Position numbers and translations under genes: made by a program. 14,545 bases of DNA from JBBRUG01 sp038247995 (lineage in GTDB: Bacteria > Chloroflexota > Chloroflexia > Chloroflexales > Chloroflexaceae). The stretch is taken from contig JBBRUG010000141.1 of the NCBI GenBank assembly GCA_038247995.1, positions 1 to 14,545 of the forward strand, in the 5' to 3' direction. Positions 4,368 through 12,545 of the stretch are shown here, in pieces; position 1 is the stretch's first letter; each line of letters starts with the position of its first letter. A model generated the notes under the pieces. That model was not told the DNA's origin and did no database searches. It saw nothing but the letters and a program-made list of their open reading frames with translations.

Positions 4368-7300
4368 CTACTTTTGGAGCTGCGCCTGCTGCCGGCCTTG
4401 CTCCGACGGATCTGCCTGGAGCTGAAACGCAACGAGGAGCCCCGGATCCTGGTCGTTATCGAGCAATTCAACCGACACCAACGCCGCGTGCCGTACGCCG
4501 TTGCGGTTGCGCAGGGTGATCGCACGCTTGCGCACGAAGCCATCTGCGGCGAATACCGCGAGGATTTGCTTCCAGGCTTCCGGCTCGACGAACGCCAGGG
4601 TCTCCAGCGATCGCCCCTGTGCTTCTTGCCGGAGATAGCCGGCCAGTTCCTCCCAACTCGGGTTGACATCGAGCACGAGTCCATCACGCTGCCGACAGAT
4701 CGCCAGCCCGTCGCGGCTGGTGTGGAATGCCTTGGCGAAGCGCGCTTCGCTTTTGTGCAGCGCCGCTTCGGTCGCTTTGAGTTGCGTAATGTCGACAAAG
4801 GTGATCACCGCGCCGATGATCACATTCTCCAGCGTGCGGTACGGCCGAATCCGCAGTTGATACCATGCGCCGGTGCGCGCCTGCACCTCGGTTTCGTGCG
4901 GCACCAGGCTATCCAATACTTCCTGCACATCCTCGGCTAGGCGGTCGTACGCTACCAGTTTGGAGCCAATATCGCTCACCGGGCGACCAACATCAGTCTG
5001 GATCAGGTTGATCACCTGGGTAATGGCTGGCGTAAAGCGCGCAATCCGCAGCTCAAAGTCGATAAAAAGCGTGCCGATGCCGGTGCCGGCCAACAGGTTA
5101 TTCATGTCGTTGTTGACCTGCATCATATCGCCAACTTTGTGACGCAGTTCGGCGTTGACGGTCGCCAGTTCTTCATTGACCGATTGCAATTCTTCCTTTG
5201 AGGTTTCCAGTTCCTCGTTGGTCGACTGCAACTCTTCGTTTACCGACTGCAATTCCTCATTAGCCGACTGCAACTCCTCGTTGGCGGTTTCCATCTCTTC
5301 CAGAGTCGTTTGCAGATACTCTTCTTTGGCTCGTAACTCTTGCTCAAGGACAGCAATGCGCCGATCCGTCTCGGCTGCGGATTTCGGCTGGGTCTCAGCG
5401 CAGTTCGGCGGGGGGAGCGCAGTTGGCTCGGCTGGAACCGCTTCCAAAATTACCAGGAAAAGGTTAGGCTTGGTGCGCTCGTTGGCGGCGGGCCAAAGCG
5501 GGCGCACGGTGAGGTTCACCAGCGTGAAGCTGCCATTCGTCTTAACGGACAGCCCGCGATAGTGCAGCGGTTCCGCCTGGGCAACCGCTTTGTGCAGCGC
5601 GATCGTTAATTCGCGGCGTAGCCCTTCACGCGCCATCGCCAGGATGTTCAGCGCGGCATCGCCAGTCGCCGGCTCCAGATACTGACCAGTCCGCCCGACA
5701 ATATGGACAATCTCGCCGCGCTCGGTGACCAGAATGCCGACTGGAGTGAAGTGCGCCAGCAGCGCTTGTTCGGTAAGCGTACGCAGATTGCGTTCGTCGG
5801 CGGGCGGGTGGGCCTTGTGCGCCTGAGGTGCGCGCGTCAGCACTGCGTTGGGCATCGCGTGCGCCGGACTTGGCATCGCGGGCGGGTTCCCGGCGAGTTC
5901 TGCCTGGCGGGCGTAAATCTTCCAGGTGCGATCAAGAGCGCTAAAAAGGGTTGTAAATTCGCCAATTGTCTCGGATGATCCAAGCAAGAGCACTCCGTTG
6001 GGGCGCAGGGCATAGTGGAACAACGGGATGAGCTTCTTCTGCAGGTCTGCGTTCAGGTAGATCAGGAGGTTACGACAACTAATGAAGTCGAGCCGCGAGA
6101 AGGGCGGATCACTGATCACATCCTGCACCGAGAAGATCATGCAGTCGCGGATCGTCTTGTTGATCCGATAGCGGGCGCTCTCGGGTTCATCGATAAACCA
6201 GCGTGCCAGTCGCTCGGGTGAAACATTGGCGGCGATACTGGCCGGGAAGATGCCGCTGCGGGCCTGATCGACGGCATGCACGTCCAGGTCGGTGGCGAAA
6301 ATCTGCACTCTGACCGGTTCTTTCAGCGCTGCGATCTGCTCCTGGAAGAGGATCGCCAGCGAGTAGGCTTCCTCGCCGGTGGAGCAGCCGCACACCCAGA
6401 CGCGCACCGGTTGATCGTTGCGGATCCGGCTGAGTAAGCGGGGGATAATCTGCGTCTGCAGCAGCACAAAAGCTTCTGGGTCGCGGAAGAAACTGGTTAC
6501 GCCGATCAGGAGATCGTGGAACAGGCTTTCAATTTCAGCCGGCTGGCGCTGGAGATATTCAAGGTAATCAGCGGCGTGCGTGATCTGGTGCAGGCCCATG
6601 CGCCGTTCGATCCGCCGGATGAGGGTATTTGTTTTGTACTGGGCAAAGTCGCGGCCGGTTTGTGCGCGGAGCACAACGCAGATGTTCGCCAGCGTATCAG
6701 CTACTGAAGCCGAGCGTTCGGCCGGATGCGGCGGGGCAAGCGCCGCCGCGTCGGGCCGTTTGTACGTCTGGGCTGTGTAGGCGAGCACGCGGTCGGGGAT
6801 GGCCGTTGGCGGCAGCACATGGTCGACAATGCCCGTAGCGATGGCGCTGCGCGGCATGCCGTCATAGGCGGCGCTGTTGGGGTCTTGGGCGATCACCATC
6901 CCCCCAGCGGCCTTCACGGCGCGCACGCCCAAGGCGCCGTCGCTGCCCGTGCCCGAAAGCACAATGCTAATGGCGTACTCGTGCTGGTCTTCGGCCAGCG
7001 ACTGAAAAAAGGCGTCGATCGGCAAGCGCATGCCGTGTTGCTCAGGCGGTTCGCTGAGGCGGAGCGTATTCTGGTGCAGCGTGAGCCGGCGATTGGGCGG
7101 AATAATATAAACGCAGTTTGGCTGTAGAACCATGCCATCTTCAATCTCAAAGACGGGGAGATTCGTTGCGCGGCGGATCAAATCGCTGAGCATGCTCTTA
7201 TGATCCGGGGCGAGGTGTTGCACCAGTACAATTGCAATACCCGGTGCGGTGCGGGTCGACAGCGCCCCAAAGAAGGCCTCAAATGCGGCCAGGCCGCCGG

Positions 7301-7481
7301 CGGAAGCGCCGATCCCCACAACAGGAAAACGCGCCGTTGGCGGCGCGTCGGGAGGTGCTGGTGCGTCTGGTGTGGCCGCAGGTGAAGCGTTAGCGGTTGG
7401 CGGAGTCTCCAGTGGCGGCGCGCTGGCAGGGCGGAGCGGTTGGTTGCCTTCGGCTGATTGCTCGCCCGTCAGATCGGTCAT
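4368..7481 (-). CDS. CheB-CheR-PAS fusion protein (chemotaxis-type methylesterase/methyltransferase), no kinase domain
   Basis: The protein has 1037 residues. After a Pro/Ala-rich leader (1-50) comes a CheB methylesterase domain without receiver: GIGASAGG with Ser60, VQHLAPDH with His89 and SGTGSDG with Asp181 form the catalytic triad. CheR follows: the helical N-domain (about 258-335), then the SAM-binding domain with VWVCGCSTGEEAYS (361-374), ATDLD (396-400) and CRNLLIYL (469-476), ending near 525. A PAS-like region (572-680) leads into a coiled coil (about 705-785) of EELQSxN heptads, then a PAS10-like domain (795-900) and a final PAS (908-1020). Many relatives continue into HisKA and HATPase domains; here the protein stops at residue 1037. 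GAGG lies nine bases before the ATG. No chemoreceptor or flagellar genes are near, so it may modify receptors encoded elsewhere or serve a non-chemotactic signalling role. Confidence 0.92.
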   Translation of the reverse strand: MTDLTGEQSAEGNQPLRPASAPPLETPPTANASPAATPDAPAPPDAPPTARFPVVGIGASAGGLAAFEAFFGALSTRTAPGIAIVLVQHLAPDHKSMLSDLIRRATNLPVFEIEDGMVLQPNCVYIIPPNRRLTLHQNTLRLSEPPEQHGMRLPIDAFFQSLAEDQHEYAISIVLSGTGSDGALGVRAVKAAGGMVIAQDPNSAAYDGMPRSAIATGIVDHVLPPTAIPDRVLAYTAQTYKRPDAAALAPPHPAERSASVADTLANICVVLRAQTGRDFAQYKTNTLIRRIERRMGLHQITHAADYLEYLQRQPAEIESLFHDLLIGVTSFFRDPEAFVLLQTQIIPRLLSRIRNDQPVRVWVCGCSTGEEAYSLAILFQEQIAALKEPVRVQIFATDLDVHAVDQARSGIFPASIAANVSPERLARWFIDEPESARYRINKTIRDCMIFSVQDVISDPPFSRLDFISCRNLLIYLNADLQKKLIPLFHYALRPNGVLLLGSSETIGEFTTLFSALDRTWKIYARQAELAGNPPAMPSPAHAMPNAVLTRAPQAHKAHPPADERNLRTLTEQALLAHFTPVGILVTERGEIVHIVGRTGQYLEPATGDAALNILAMAREGLRRELTIALHKAVAQAEPLHYRGLSVKTNGSFTLVNLTVRPLWPAANERTKPNLFLVILEAVPAEPTALPPPNCAETQPKSAAETDRRIAVLEQELRAKEEYLQTTLEEMETANEELQSANEELQSVNEELQSTNEELETSKEELQSVNEELATVNAELRHKVGDMMQVNNDMNNLLAGTGIGTLFIDFELRIARFTPAITQVINLIQTDVGRPVSDIGSKLVAYDRLAEDVQEVLDSLVPHETEVQARTGAWYQLRIRPYRTLENVIIGAVITFVDITQLKATEAALHKSEARFAKAFHTSRDGLAICRQRDGLVLDVNPSWEELAGYLRQEAQGRSLETLAFVEPEAWKQILAVFAADGFVRKRAITLRNRNGVRHAALVSVELLDNDQDPGLLVAFQLQADPSEQGRQQAQLQK

Positions 7482-7520
7482 TGCGGGGCGTCCTCTCTGC
7501 TTACAGACAACGTATTCATC

Positions 7521-7552
7521 TGGGTGCGGTTTGGCGTAGTTAACCGCACCCA
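7521..7552. terminator. 11-bp perfect stem-loop between THUMP methyltransferase and CheB-CheR genes
   Basis: TGGGTGCGGTT (7521-7531) pairs perfectly with AACCGCACCCA (7542-7552) across a 10-nt loop, seven bases after the methyltransferase stop. There is no U-tract on the minus strand, so it resembles the other U-poor hairpins that end genes in this window. It would separate or attenuate expression between the two minus-strand genes, which are 78 bp apart. Confidence 0.55.
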
Positions 7553-7559
7553 GGCAACA

Positions 7560-8741
7560 TTAATAATAATCGCCGTCGTCAGTGGCATTGGGGGAAGGAT
7601 CGGATTGTTCGGGGGCCGGGGCGCTGCGGGCATAGCGTGACAACGGATGTACCGGGCCGCTCTGGCGGGTGTATTCCAGCAGCATAGCCGGGTGGCCAAG
7701 CACAATGACCCGATGGCGCGGGCCGGGGCGCAACGAACGTGCGGCGGCGATGCGGGCGCGTTCCACTGCGTTGATACTGCCGGCCAGCATAACGAGCCGC
7801 CCATCGGGGCGCATCACGCGGGCCACTTCGGCCAGGAATTCCCGGTAGAGATCGTGGATCACCACTTCGTCGCTGATCTGCTTGCCGAACGGCAAGTTCA
7901 CCACAACCTTGTCAACTTCGCCGTCCTCGAAAGGCAGCCGGCGCGCATCCCACCGCGAGGTGTGAAAACGGCCCTTGACCGTACGCAGGTTGGCTTGCAT
8001 TGCCGCCACGGCCTCGCCGCTAATATCGCCGCCATGGATCTCGGCGTACGGGCCGGCGGCAGCGCGCTCGGCGAGGATGGTTCCGGCGCCGGCCATCGGG
8101 TCGACGAAGATGTCGTCGGGATCGGGGTCGCTCAGATGCACCATTGCGGCGGCGAGGGCCGGGCGCAGTGATGCGGGCAGATGCTTCAGCTTGCCGCGCT
8201 GGCGCATGCTCGCGTCGGAGAGCCGAATTCCTACCGTCAGGTCGTCTTCAATCAGAGTCGCCCAGATCTCAATCTCGCCGCCGTCTTCGACATAACGCCA
8301 CTGGCCGGGCCAGCTATCGCGGATGGCGTCGGCGACGGCGCGGCCGAGTTCGCGGCGCATAAAGCGGTGCTTCCCGACGGTGCGCGCGATCACGCGGAAG
8401 GGGATGGTGCCGGTATGCCGTCCGGCGATCTGCCGCCAGATGCCCAGGGCGAGGGCAGTCAGTTCGCTGGTACGCACCGCGGCGTGGATCTGGCGCAGGC
8501 CGCGTTCATCAGGGACGATGCGGAACCCACGCGCCGCGATCACAAAGGCATCTTCGCTCATACGCAGGTTCAGGAGCGGGCGCGGGCTACCGTCGTAGTC
8601 GATCAGCAACAGATCATCGCGCCCTGGCACAGCTTTTGTGTCCACCAGATGCGGACGGCGATCGCCCTTCGTCAGCGCGGTTTCGGCTTCGGCCCAGGCC
8701 ATTTCAGCCAGGCCGGGAATGGTTTGCAACAAATACAGCAT
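7560..8741 (-). CDS. THUMP-domain, UPF0020-type SAM-dependent RNA methyltransferase (Trm14/TrmN-like)
   Basis: At 393 residues, this protein combines an N-terminal ferredoxin-like/THUMP RNA-binding region (about 55-178, with VIARTVGKHRFMRRELGRAV at 117-136) with a Rossmann methyltransferase. The latter shows DPMAGAGT (214-221), GGDISGEA (237-244) and the catalytic VNLPFGKQ (281-288), the Asn-x-Pro-Phe form of motif IV used by N2-guanine methyltransferases. The linker LPASLRPALAAAMVHLS (188-204) is typical. By family it probably forms m2G in tRNA (position 6 in Trm14/TrmN enzymes), though the site is inferred. The tail (about 365-393) is acidic and low in complexity. No Shine-Dalgarno is evident; the gene follows the M20 peptidase by 52 bp and may be co-transcribed with it. 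Confidence 0.88.
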   Translation of the reverse strand: MLYLLQTIPGLAEMAWAEAETALTKGDRRPHLVDTKAVPGRDDLLLIDYDGSPRPLLNLRMSEDAFVIAARGFRIVPDERGLRQIHAAVRTSELTALALGIWRQIAGRHTGTIPFRVIARTVGKHRFMRRELGRAVADAIRDSWPGQWRYVEDGGEIEIWATLIEDDLTVGIRLSDASMRQRGKLKHLPASLRPALAAAMVHLSDPDPDDIFVDPMAGAGTILAERAAAGPYAEIHGGDISGEAVAAMQANLRTVKGRFHTSRWDARRLPFEDGEVDKVVVNLPFGKQISDEVVIHDLYREFLAEVARVMRPDGRLVMLAGSINAVERARIAAARSLRPGPRHRVIVLGHPAMLLEYTRQSGPVHPLSRYARSAPAPEQSDPSPNATDDGDYY

Positions 8742-8793
8742 AACGGTTCGGAGTCGTGCAGCGGGTAACCCTCGCCATACGAATCTAGCTTTC

Positions 8794-9876
8794 TCAATTC
8801 TTAATATAGTTCGTCAGGATCGCATATAAATCTTCCAGGCTGGCGATGTCCACCCATTCTTCATCCGAGTGCAGGCCGGCGCCGATCGGGCCGACGCAGA
8901 AGGCTGGGATGCCGGCGGCGCTGTAGAAGCGCGCGTCGGTGGCGAAGTGCTCGCGGTAGAGCCGGGGTTGCGCGCCCAGATGAGCCTCGATCGCGTCGAC
9001 CATGTGCAGGATACTTGGATCCTCGGGGTTGGTGAACAACCCTACCCCTGAGCGATCGGTGAGCACCTCGGCCGTGGGGAAGCATGTACGCAGCGCGGCA
9101 CTAATCGTCTCGGGCTGATCGTCGGGAATGAAACGAATGTCAAACGAGACGAGCGCTTGGGGCGGGATCTGATTGCTCGATCCGCCGCCGATGGCAACGC
9201 GAGTGGGCGTAACGGTGGTGCGCCACACTTCTTCGCGCAGGGTCGGGAAATGCTCCTCCATGGCCAATAAGCCGCGGGTGAGATCATGCACCGGGTTATG
9301 GCTGTCCCACGGGCGCGAGGCGTGGCCGGGCTTGCCGGGCAGGCGCAGTTCAACCCACATACCGCCCTTGTGGGCATAGAGAATCGCCAGGTCGGTCGGT
9401 TCCAGCGCGATGTGCGTTGCGCAGCCCCAACCCTCTTCAAACAGGCGTCCGGTGCCGTTCATGCCGCCGATCTCTTCGTCGGTGACAAACTGGAAGCCGA
9501 CATTGGGCCGCTCGGGTTGGGCGGCCAGATCTTTGAGTAAGCGCAGCATAACCGCGACGCTGCCCTTCATGTCCTGGGCGCCCCGCCCGTAGATCCGCCC
9601 GTTGCGCACCTCAGGGGTAAACTGTTCGGACTGGGCGACCACCACGTCCAGGTGACCATTAAGCATCAGAGTTGGGTTGTGCGTGTCGTGAAGCGTGGCT
9701 ACGAGCGCCGGTTTGCCCACGGCTGTGCTCCGCTCGATAAAGATGCCGGGCACATCTTTGAGGTACGCAGCGACATAGTCGATCGCAGCTTCAAGCTGAT
9801 CGGGTTGATCGGCGGTGCTGGTAAAGCGGATCAGGTCACAGGTAAGCTGCGTCAACTCGTCGCGGAGTGCGCTCAT
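8794..9876 (-). CDS. M20-family metallopeptidase/deacylase (ArgE/DapE-like)
   Basis: This 360-residue cytoplasmic enzyme carries the complete di-zinc M20 signature. Ligand His75 and Asp77 are in LNGHLDVV (72-79); bridging Asp102 is in GRGAQDMKG (97-105); catalytic Glu134 and ligand Glu135 are in TDEEIGG (132-138). Ligand Glu159 is in LEP, and His336 is in GLHSDEEW (334-341). The lid/dimerisation domain covers about 170-285, with KPGHASRPW at 182-190. Family members hydrolyse N-acyl amino acids or peptides (ArgE, DapE, aminoacylases, carboxypeptidase G2); specificity cannot be assigned, and no lysine or arginine genes are adjacent. AAGGAG lies eight bases before the ATG. A heptamer array begins one base beyond that site, so the promoter is either within or beyond the array, or transcription comes from the glycosyltransferase gene. 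Confidence 0.9.
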   Translation of the reverse strand: MSALRDELTQLTCDLIRFTSTADQPDQLEAAIDYVAAYLKDVPGIFIERSTAVGKPALVATLHDTHNPTLMLNGHLDVVVAQSEQFTPEVRNGRIYGRGAQDMKGSVAVMLRLLKDLAAQPERPNVGFQFVTDEEIGGMNGTGRLFEEGWGCATHIALEPTDLAILYAHKGGMWVELRLPGKPGHASRPWDSHNPVHDLTRGLLAMEEHFPTLREEVWRTTVTPTRVAIGGGSSNQIPPQALVSFDIRFIPDDQPETISAALRTCFPTAEVLTDRSGVGLFTNPEDPSILHMVDAIEAHLGAQPRLYREHFATDARFYSAAGIPAFCVGPIGAGLHSDEEWVDIASLEDLYAILTNYIKN

Positions 9877-9891
9877 AGGATGGGCTCCTTA

Positions 9892-10045
9892 GAAGGCTGA
9901 AGGCTGAATGACGACGGACGACGGACGACGAACGACGAACGACGGACGACGAACGACGGACGACGAACGACGAACGATGGGCGATGGGCGATGGGCGATG
10001 GGCGATGGGCGACGGACGACGAACGATGGGCGACGGACGACGGAC
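9892..10045. repeat. Heptamer tandem array, units GACGGAC, GACGAAC and GATGGGC
   Basis: Twenty-two contiguous 7-base units in strict register: two GAAGGCT, one GAATGAC, then a mixture of GACGGAC and GACGAAC interrupted by a block of five GATGGGC and one later GATGGGC. All units begin with GA; most end in C. The array starts one base upstream of the M20 peptidase ribosome binding site. On the plus strand it gives an open but low-complexity frame that is not a gene. Confidence 0.96.
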
Positions 10046-10059
10046 GATGACGTGTCCGG

Positions 10060-10108
10060 CTTCGGTCTCCGATCTTCGGTCTTCGGTCTTTGGTCTTCGG
10101 TCTTCGGG
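10060..10108. repeat. Heptamer tandem array, unit CTTCGGT
   Basis: Seven contiguous heptamers: CTTCGGT four times with variants CTCCGAT, CTTTGGT and CTTCGGG. It is separated by 14 bases from the GACGGAC-type array. Its reverse complement, ACCGAAG, shares short strings (GAC, CGAA) with the neighbouring units, so the two may be inverted derivatives of related repeats. The remaining bases to 10153 show no further structure apart from a small 6-bp hairpin over the glycosyltransferase stop (CGCTAC/GTAGCG, 10152-10169). Confidence 0.9.
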
Positions 10109-10153
10109 CTACGTCGCCGCTTGCCGTCTGGAATATTAGGTCAGTATACCACG

Positions 10154-11284
10154 CTACGGCATTGTAGCGGCATGCAGCACTTCGAGGGTGGCGCGGGCGC
10201 AGCGCTCCCAGGTGAACGTCGCGGCGTGGGCCAGTCCGCGCACACGCAGATCGGCGCGCAGATTGGGGTCGGCAACCAGGCGGACGATCCCGGCGGCGAT
10301 GGCGTCGGTGGCGTGCGGATCAACCAGGAGCGCCGCCGCGCCGACCACTTCAGGTAGCGCTGATGTGTTGGCGCAGAGCACCGCTGTGCCGCAGGCCATC
10401 GCTTCGAGCACGGGCATACCGAAGCCTTCGTAGAGCGACGGGAAAGTGAAAGCGCATGCGCCGCTGAGCAACGCCGGCAGGTCGGCGTCGGGCACATACC
10501 CGAGAAAGCGCACCCGATTGGCAATCCCGAGGGTGGCGGCCTGGCGCTCAATCTCGGTAGTGAGCCAGCCCCGCCGACCGGCGATCACCAGTTGCAGATC
10601 GGGCGGGGTAGTGGGCGCGGCCAGCGCCTGCGCAAAGGCGGCGATCAGGCGGGCGAGGTTCTTGCGCGGCTGGATGGTACCGACATACAGCAGGTAGGCT
10701 TCAGGCAATTGGTAACGCGCCCGAGTAGCGGCGATGATTGGCGGATCGCTTGGGCGAAAGTCACTGCTCAGGCCGTGATGTACTACGCTGATCCGCGTCG
10801 GGTCGGCGTTATAATGCCGCACGAGGTCGTCGCGGGTGGCTGCGGAAATGGCAATAACCCGACGCGCGGCGTGCAGGCTCCAGCGGGTGGTGAGGTGCAA
10901 CTCCAAGCGCCGCCGAGCGGTATGTGCTTCCGGGAAGTGCAGGTAGCCCAGATCGTGGAGGGTAACCACGCACACCGGCGGATGGATGAGCGGGATCACA
11001 TGGGCCGGCACAAAGAGGACGGCGGGGTGATCGCGCCAGGCCGCCGGGCCGAGGCGGGCGTGCGTCCACAAACGCGGCAGTGGAAGTGCGCGCAGCGTGA
11101 CATTCGGGCCGAGCGGCGGGAGCGCGGAGGGCAGGCCGTTGGTATAAAGTGTGATCGGGTCGCGGCGGTTGATCCGTGCGAGTGCGGCGATTAGTTCGTA
11201 GCTGTAGCGTTCCGTACCGGTGCGTTCGGCAAGCATCGCCCGGCTCGCATCGATCCCGATTGGGAACGGATTGGTGTGCATCAT
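10154..11284 (-). CDS. Glycosyltransferase family 4 (GT-B fold)
   Basis: This 376-residue protein has two Rossmann-like domains. The N-terminal acceptor domain begins IGIDASRAML (9-18) and carries VVTLHDLGYLHFPE (106-119). The C-terminal nucleotide-sugar domain has VGTIQPRKNL (201-210) and the EX7E motif Glu286-GFGMPVL-Glu294, followed by EAMACGTAVL (294-303). It is a retaining transferase of the GT4 group, probably mannosyl- or glucosyl-transferring, acting on a lipid-linked or cell-surface glycan at the cytoplasmic face; sugar and acceptor are unknown. Two adjacent ATG codons (11284 and 11281) are possible starts and neither has a clear Shine-Dalgarno sequence. Transcription diverges from the PHP hydrolase across a 70-bp region with an operator-like dyad. 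No other glycan genes are in view. Confidence 0.9.
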   Translation of the reverse strand: MMHTNPFPIGIDASRAMLAERTGTERYSYELIAALARINRRDPITLYTNGLPSALPPLGPNVTLRALPLPRLWTHARLGPAAWRDHPAVLFVPAHVIPLIHPPVCVVTLHDLGYLHFPEAHTARRRLELHLTTRWSLHAARRVIAISAATRDDLVRHYNADPTRISVVHHGLSSDFRPSDPPIIAATRARYQLPEAYLLYVGTIQPRKNLARLIAAFAQALAAPTTPPDLQLVIAGRRGWLTTEIERQAATLGIANRVRFLGYVPDADLPALLSGACAFTFPSLYEGFGMPVLEAMACGTAVLCANTSALPEVVGAAALLVDPHATDAIAAGIVRLVADPNLRADLRVRGLAHAATFTWERCARATLEVLHAATMP

Positions 11285-11354
11285 CGGCGCGATTGTACCA
11301 TGAGATTATGTTACACTGACACCACATACATTTATTGGACGGAATATTACATAT
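11285..11354. promoter_or_regulatory. Divergent promoter region with 22-bp operator-like dyad
   Basis: This AT-rich 70-bp spacer separates divergent genes. At 11294-11315 the half-sites TGTAcCAT and ATGtTACA face each other across six bases, matching in seven of eight pairs. A TACAAT hexamer on the minus strand (complement of 11293-11298) overlaps the dyad and could be the glycosyltransferase -10 element, although no good -35 is seen. A bound regulator would block that promoter and sit 40 bases upstream of the PHP gene start. Confidence 0.5.
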
Positions 11355-12413
11355 ATGACCTATCCATTTGTCTACCCCGGCGCGATCCATATGCACACGT
11401 CGTATTCGGACGGCACCGGGAGTTTTCCCGAGGTGATCGATGCTGCGCGCGCGGCGGGCTTACGCTGGATCATCGTTACCGATCACGATAATCTGGATGG
11501 CCTGCCCTACGCCGGGTGGCACGATGGCGTATTGGTGATCGTTGGGTATGAAATCACGCCCGACCGGAACCATTTGCTGGCGCTCAATGTTGATACACTG
11601 ATCAGCCCTGCGTTGGCGCCGCAGCAGTTTGTGACTGAAGTGTATGATCGTGGCGGTTTCGGCATTATTGCCCACCCCGACGAACGGGTGCAGAACCGCT
11701 TTAAGGGCATTTACCGCTGGGACGATTGGACTGTGGACGGGCCGCAGCCGCGCGAGGGGCGTGCGGTGGGCCTGGAGTTGTGGAATTTTATGAGCGATTG
11801 GGGCGAGCATCTGAATGGCCCCACGAATATGCTCAACGTGCTCAACCCGCGCCTTGGCCTGAGCGGTCCCTCGCCGGCGACCATGGCCTGGTGGGATCGG
11901 CTGAACATGGTTGGGCGGCGCACTTTCGGCATCGGCGGGGTTGATGCACACGCGTTTTACCACAAAGTGCCCTGGGGCGCGCTGACGATCTTTCCCTACC
12001 AGTGGATGTTCGGCACGCTGACTAACTATCTGCTCCTGGCCGAACCGTTCAACACCGACGCGGCAACGGCGACCAATCAGGTCTATGCTGCGCTCACCAG
12101 CGGGCGCAGTTACTTCGTGAACCGGCTCGACGGCGATGCGCCGGCAATTAGCTTCAGCGCGCAGCGTGGCGATACGCGCTTCACGATGGGCGATACGTGC
12201 GACCTGAGCGACGGCCCCTTACTGATCGAAGCCGATGTCGGTAGCGACGCATATATACGCCTGATCGCCGACGGCGAGGTAATGACCAGCGGCGTGCAGC
12301 GCATCCGCCAGAGCATCGCCGCGAGCGGTGTCTACCGGCTGGAAGCCTACAAAGGCGCCAAGCCCTGGCTGTTTACCAACCCGATCTATGTGGGCGATGC
12401 AGAGGGTTTATGA
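11355..12413 (+). CDS. PHP-domain metal-dependent hydrolase (CehA/McbA-like)
   Basis: The 352-residue protein has a complete PHP metal site: HMH in IHMHTSYSDG (His12, His14, Asp19), TDHD (Asp43, His44), YEIT with Glu66, IAHPD with His107, ELWN with Glu141, and GGVDAH with Asp197 and His199. PHP enzymes are phosphoesterases or, in the CehA/McbA branch, hydrolases of carbamates and other esters; the size and the C-terminal beta-rich extension (about 255-352) fit that branch. No signal peptide is present, so it should be cytoplasmic. The start ATG is preceded only by a weak GGACGG; the second residues TYPFVYPGAIHMH match the usual beginning of the domain. The physiological substrate is unknown. 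A hairpin follows the stop, and the UbiA pair begins 132 bp further on the same strand. Confidence 0.85.
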   Translation: MTYPFVYPGAIHMHTSYSDGTGSFPEVIDAARAAGLRWIIVTDHDNLDGLPYAGWHDGVLVIVGYEITPDRNHLLALNVDTLISPALAPQQFVTEVYDRGGFGIIAHPDERVQNRFKGIYRWDDWTVDGPQPREGRAVGLELWNFMSDWGEHLNGPTNMLNVLNPRLGLSGPSPATMAWWDRLNMVGRRTFGIGGVDAHAFYHKVPWGALTIFPYQWMFGTLTNYLLLAEPFNTDAATATNQVYAALTSGRSYFVNRLDGDAPAISFSAQRGDTRFTMGDTCDLSDGPLLIEADVGSDAYIRLIADGEVMTSGVQRIRQSIAASGVYRLEAYKGAKPWLFTNPIYVGDAEGL

Positions 12414-12421
12414 TCAACGCT

Positions 12422-12454
12422 GTCGATCGCCAAGGCCAGATCGACCCCTGGGGT
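12422..12454 (+). terminator. Hairpins downstream of the PHP gene
   Basis: GTCGATC (12422-12428) and GATCGAC (12439-12445) form a perfect 7-bp stem with a 10-nt loop, eight bases after the PHP stop. The palindrome ACCCCTGGGGT (12444-12454) follows directly. No U-tract is present. It probably reduces read-through into the prenyltransferase pair. Confidence 0.4.
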
Positions 12455-12460
12455 GTCGCG

Positions 12461-12522
12461 TATTGCCTATTGCATATGCTGCGTCCGAACCCGCAACCCG
12501 CAACCCATAATACATAATATAG
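12461..12522. repeat. Degenerate heptamer runs, TATTGCC and AACCCGC
   Basis: TATTGCC, TATTGCA and TATGCTG lie end to end (12461-12481). After six bases come AACCCGC twice, AACCCAT, AATACAT and AATATAG (12488-12522), all in 7-base register. They look like decaying or nascent members of the same class of spacer repeat. The AT-rich end may also contribute a -10 element (TAATAT region) for the downstream UbiA genes. Confidence 0.55.
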
Positions 12523-12545
12523 ATCACACAAAGGGCGCTCTCCAG

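Noticed and set aside
5160..5310. 21-bp near-repeats inside the CheB-CheR gene
   Set aside because: They are the DNA reflection of the EELQSxN coiled-coil heptads typical of this protein family, not a separate repeat element.
9908..10357. Plus-strand ORF rich in Arg/Thr/Asp/Gly at the heptamer arrays
   Set aside because: A 7-base repeat gives a 7-residue periodic translation; the rest is antisense to the glycosyltransferase gene.
12453..12545. N-terminal extension of the first UbiA protein from ATG 12453
   Set aside because: The extra 31 residues are translated from the heptamer-like spacer, and family similarity begins after the ATG at 12546.
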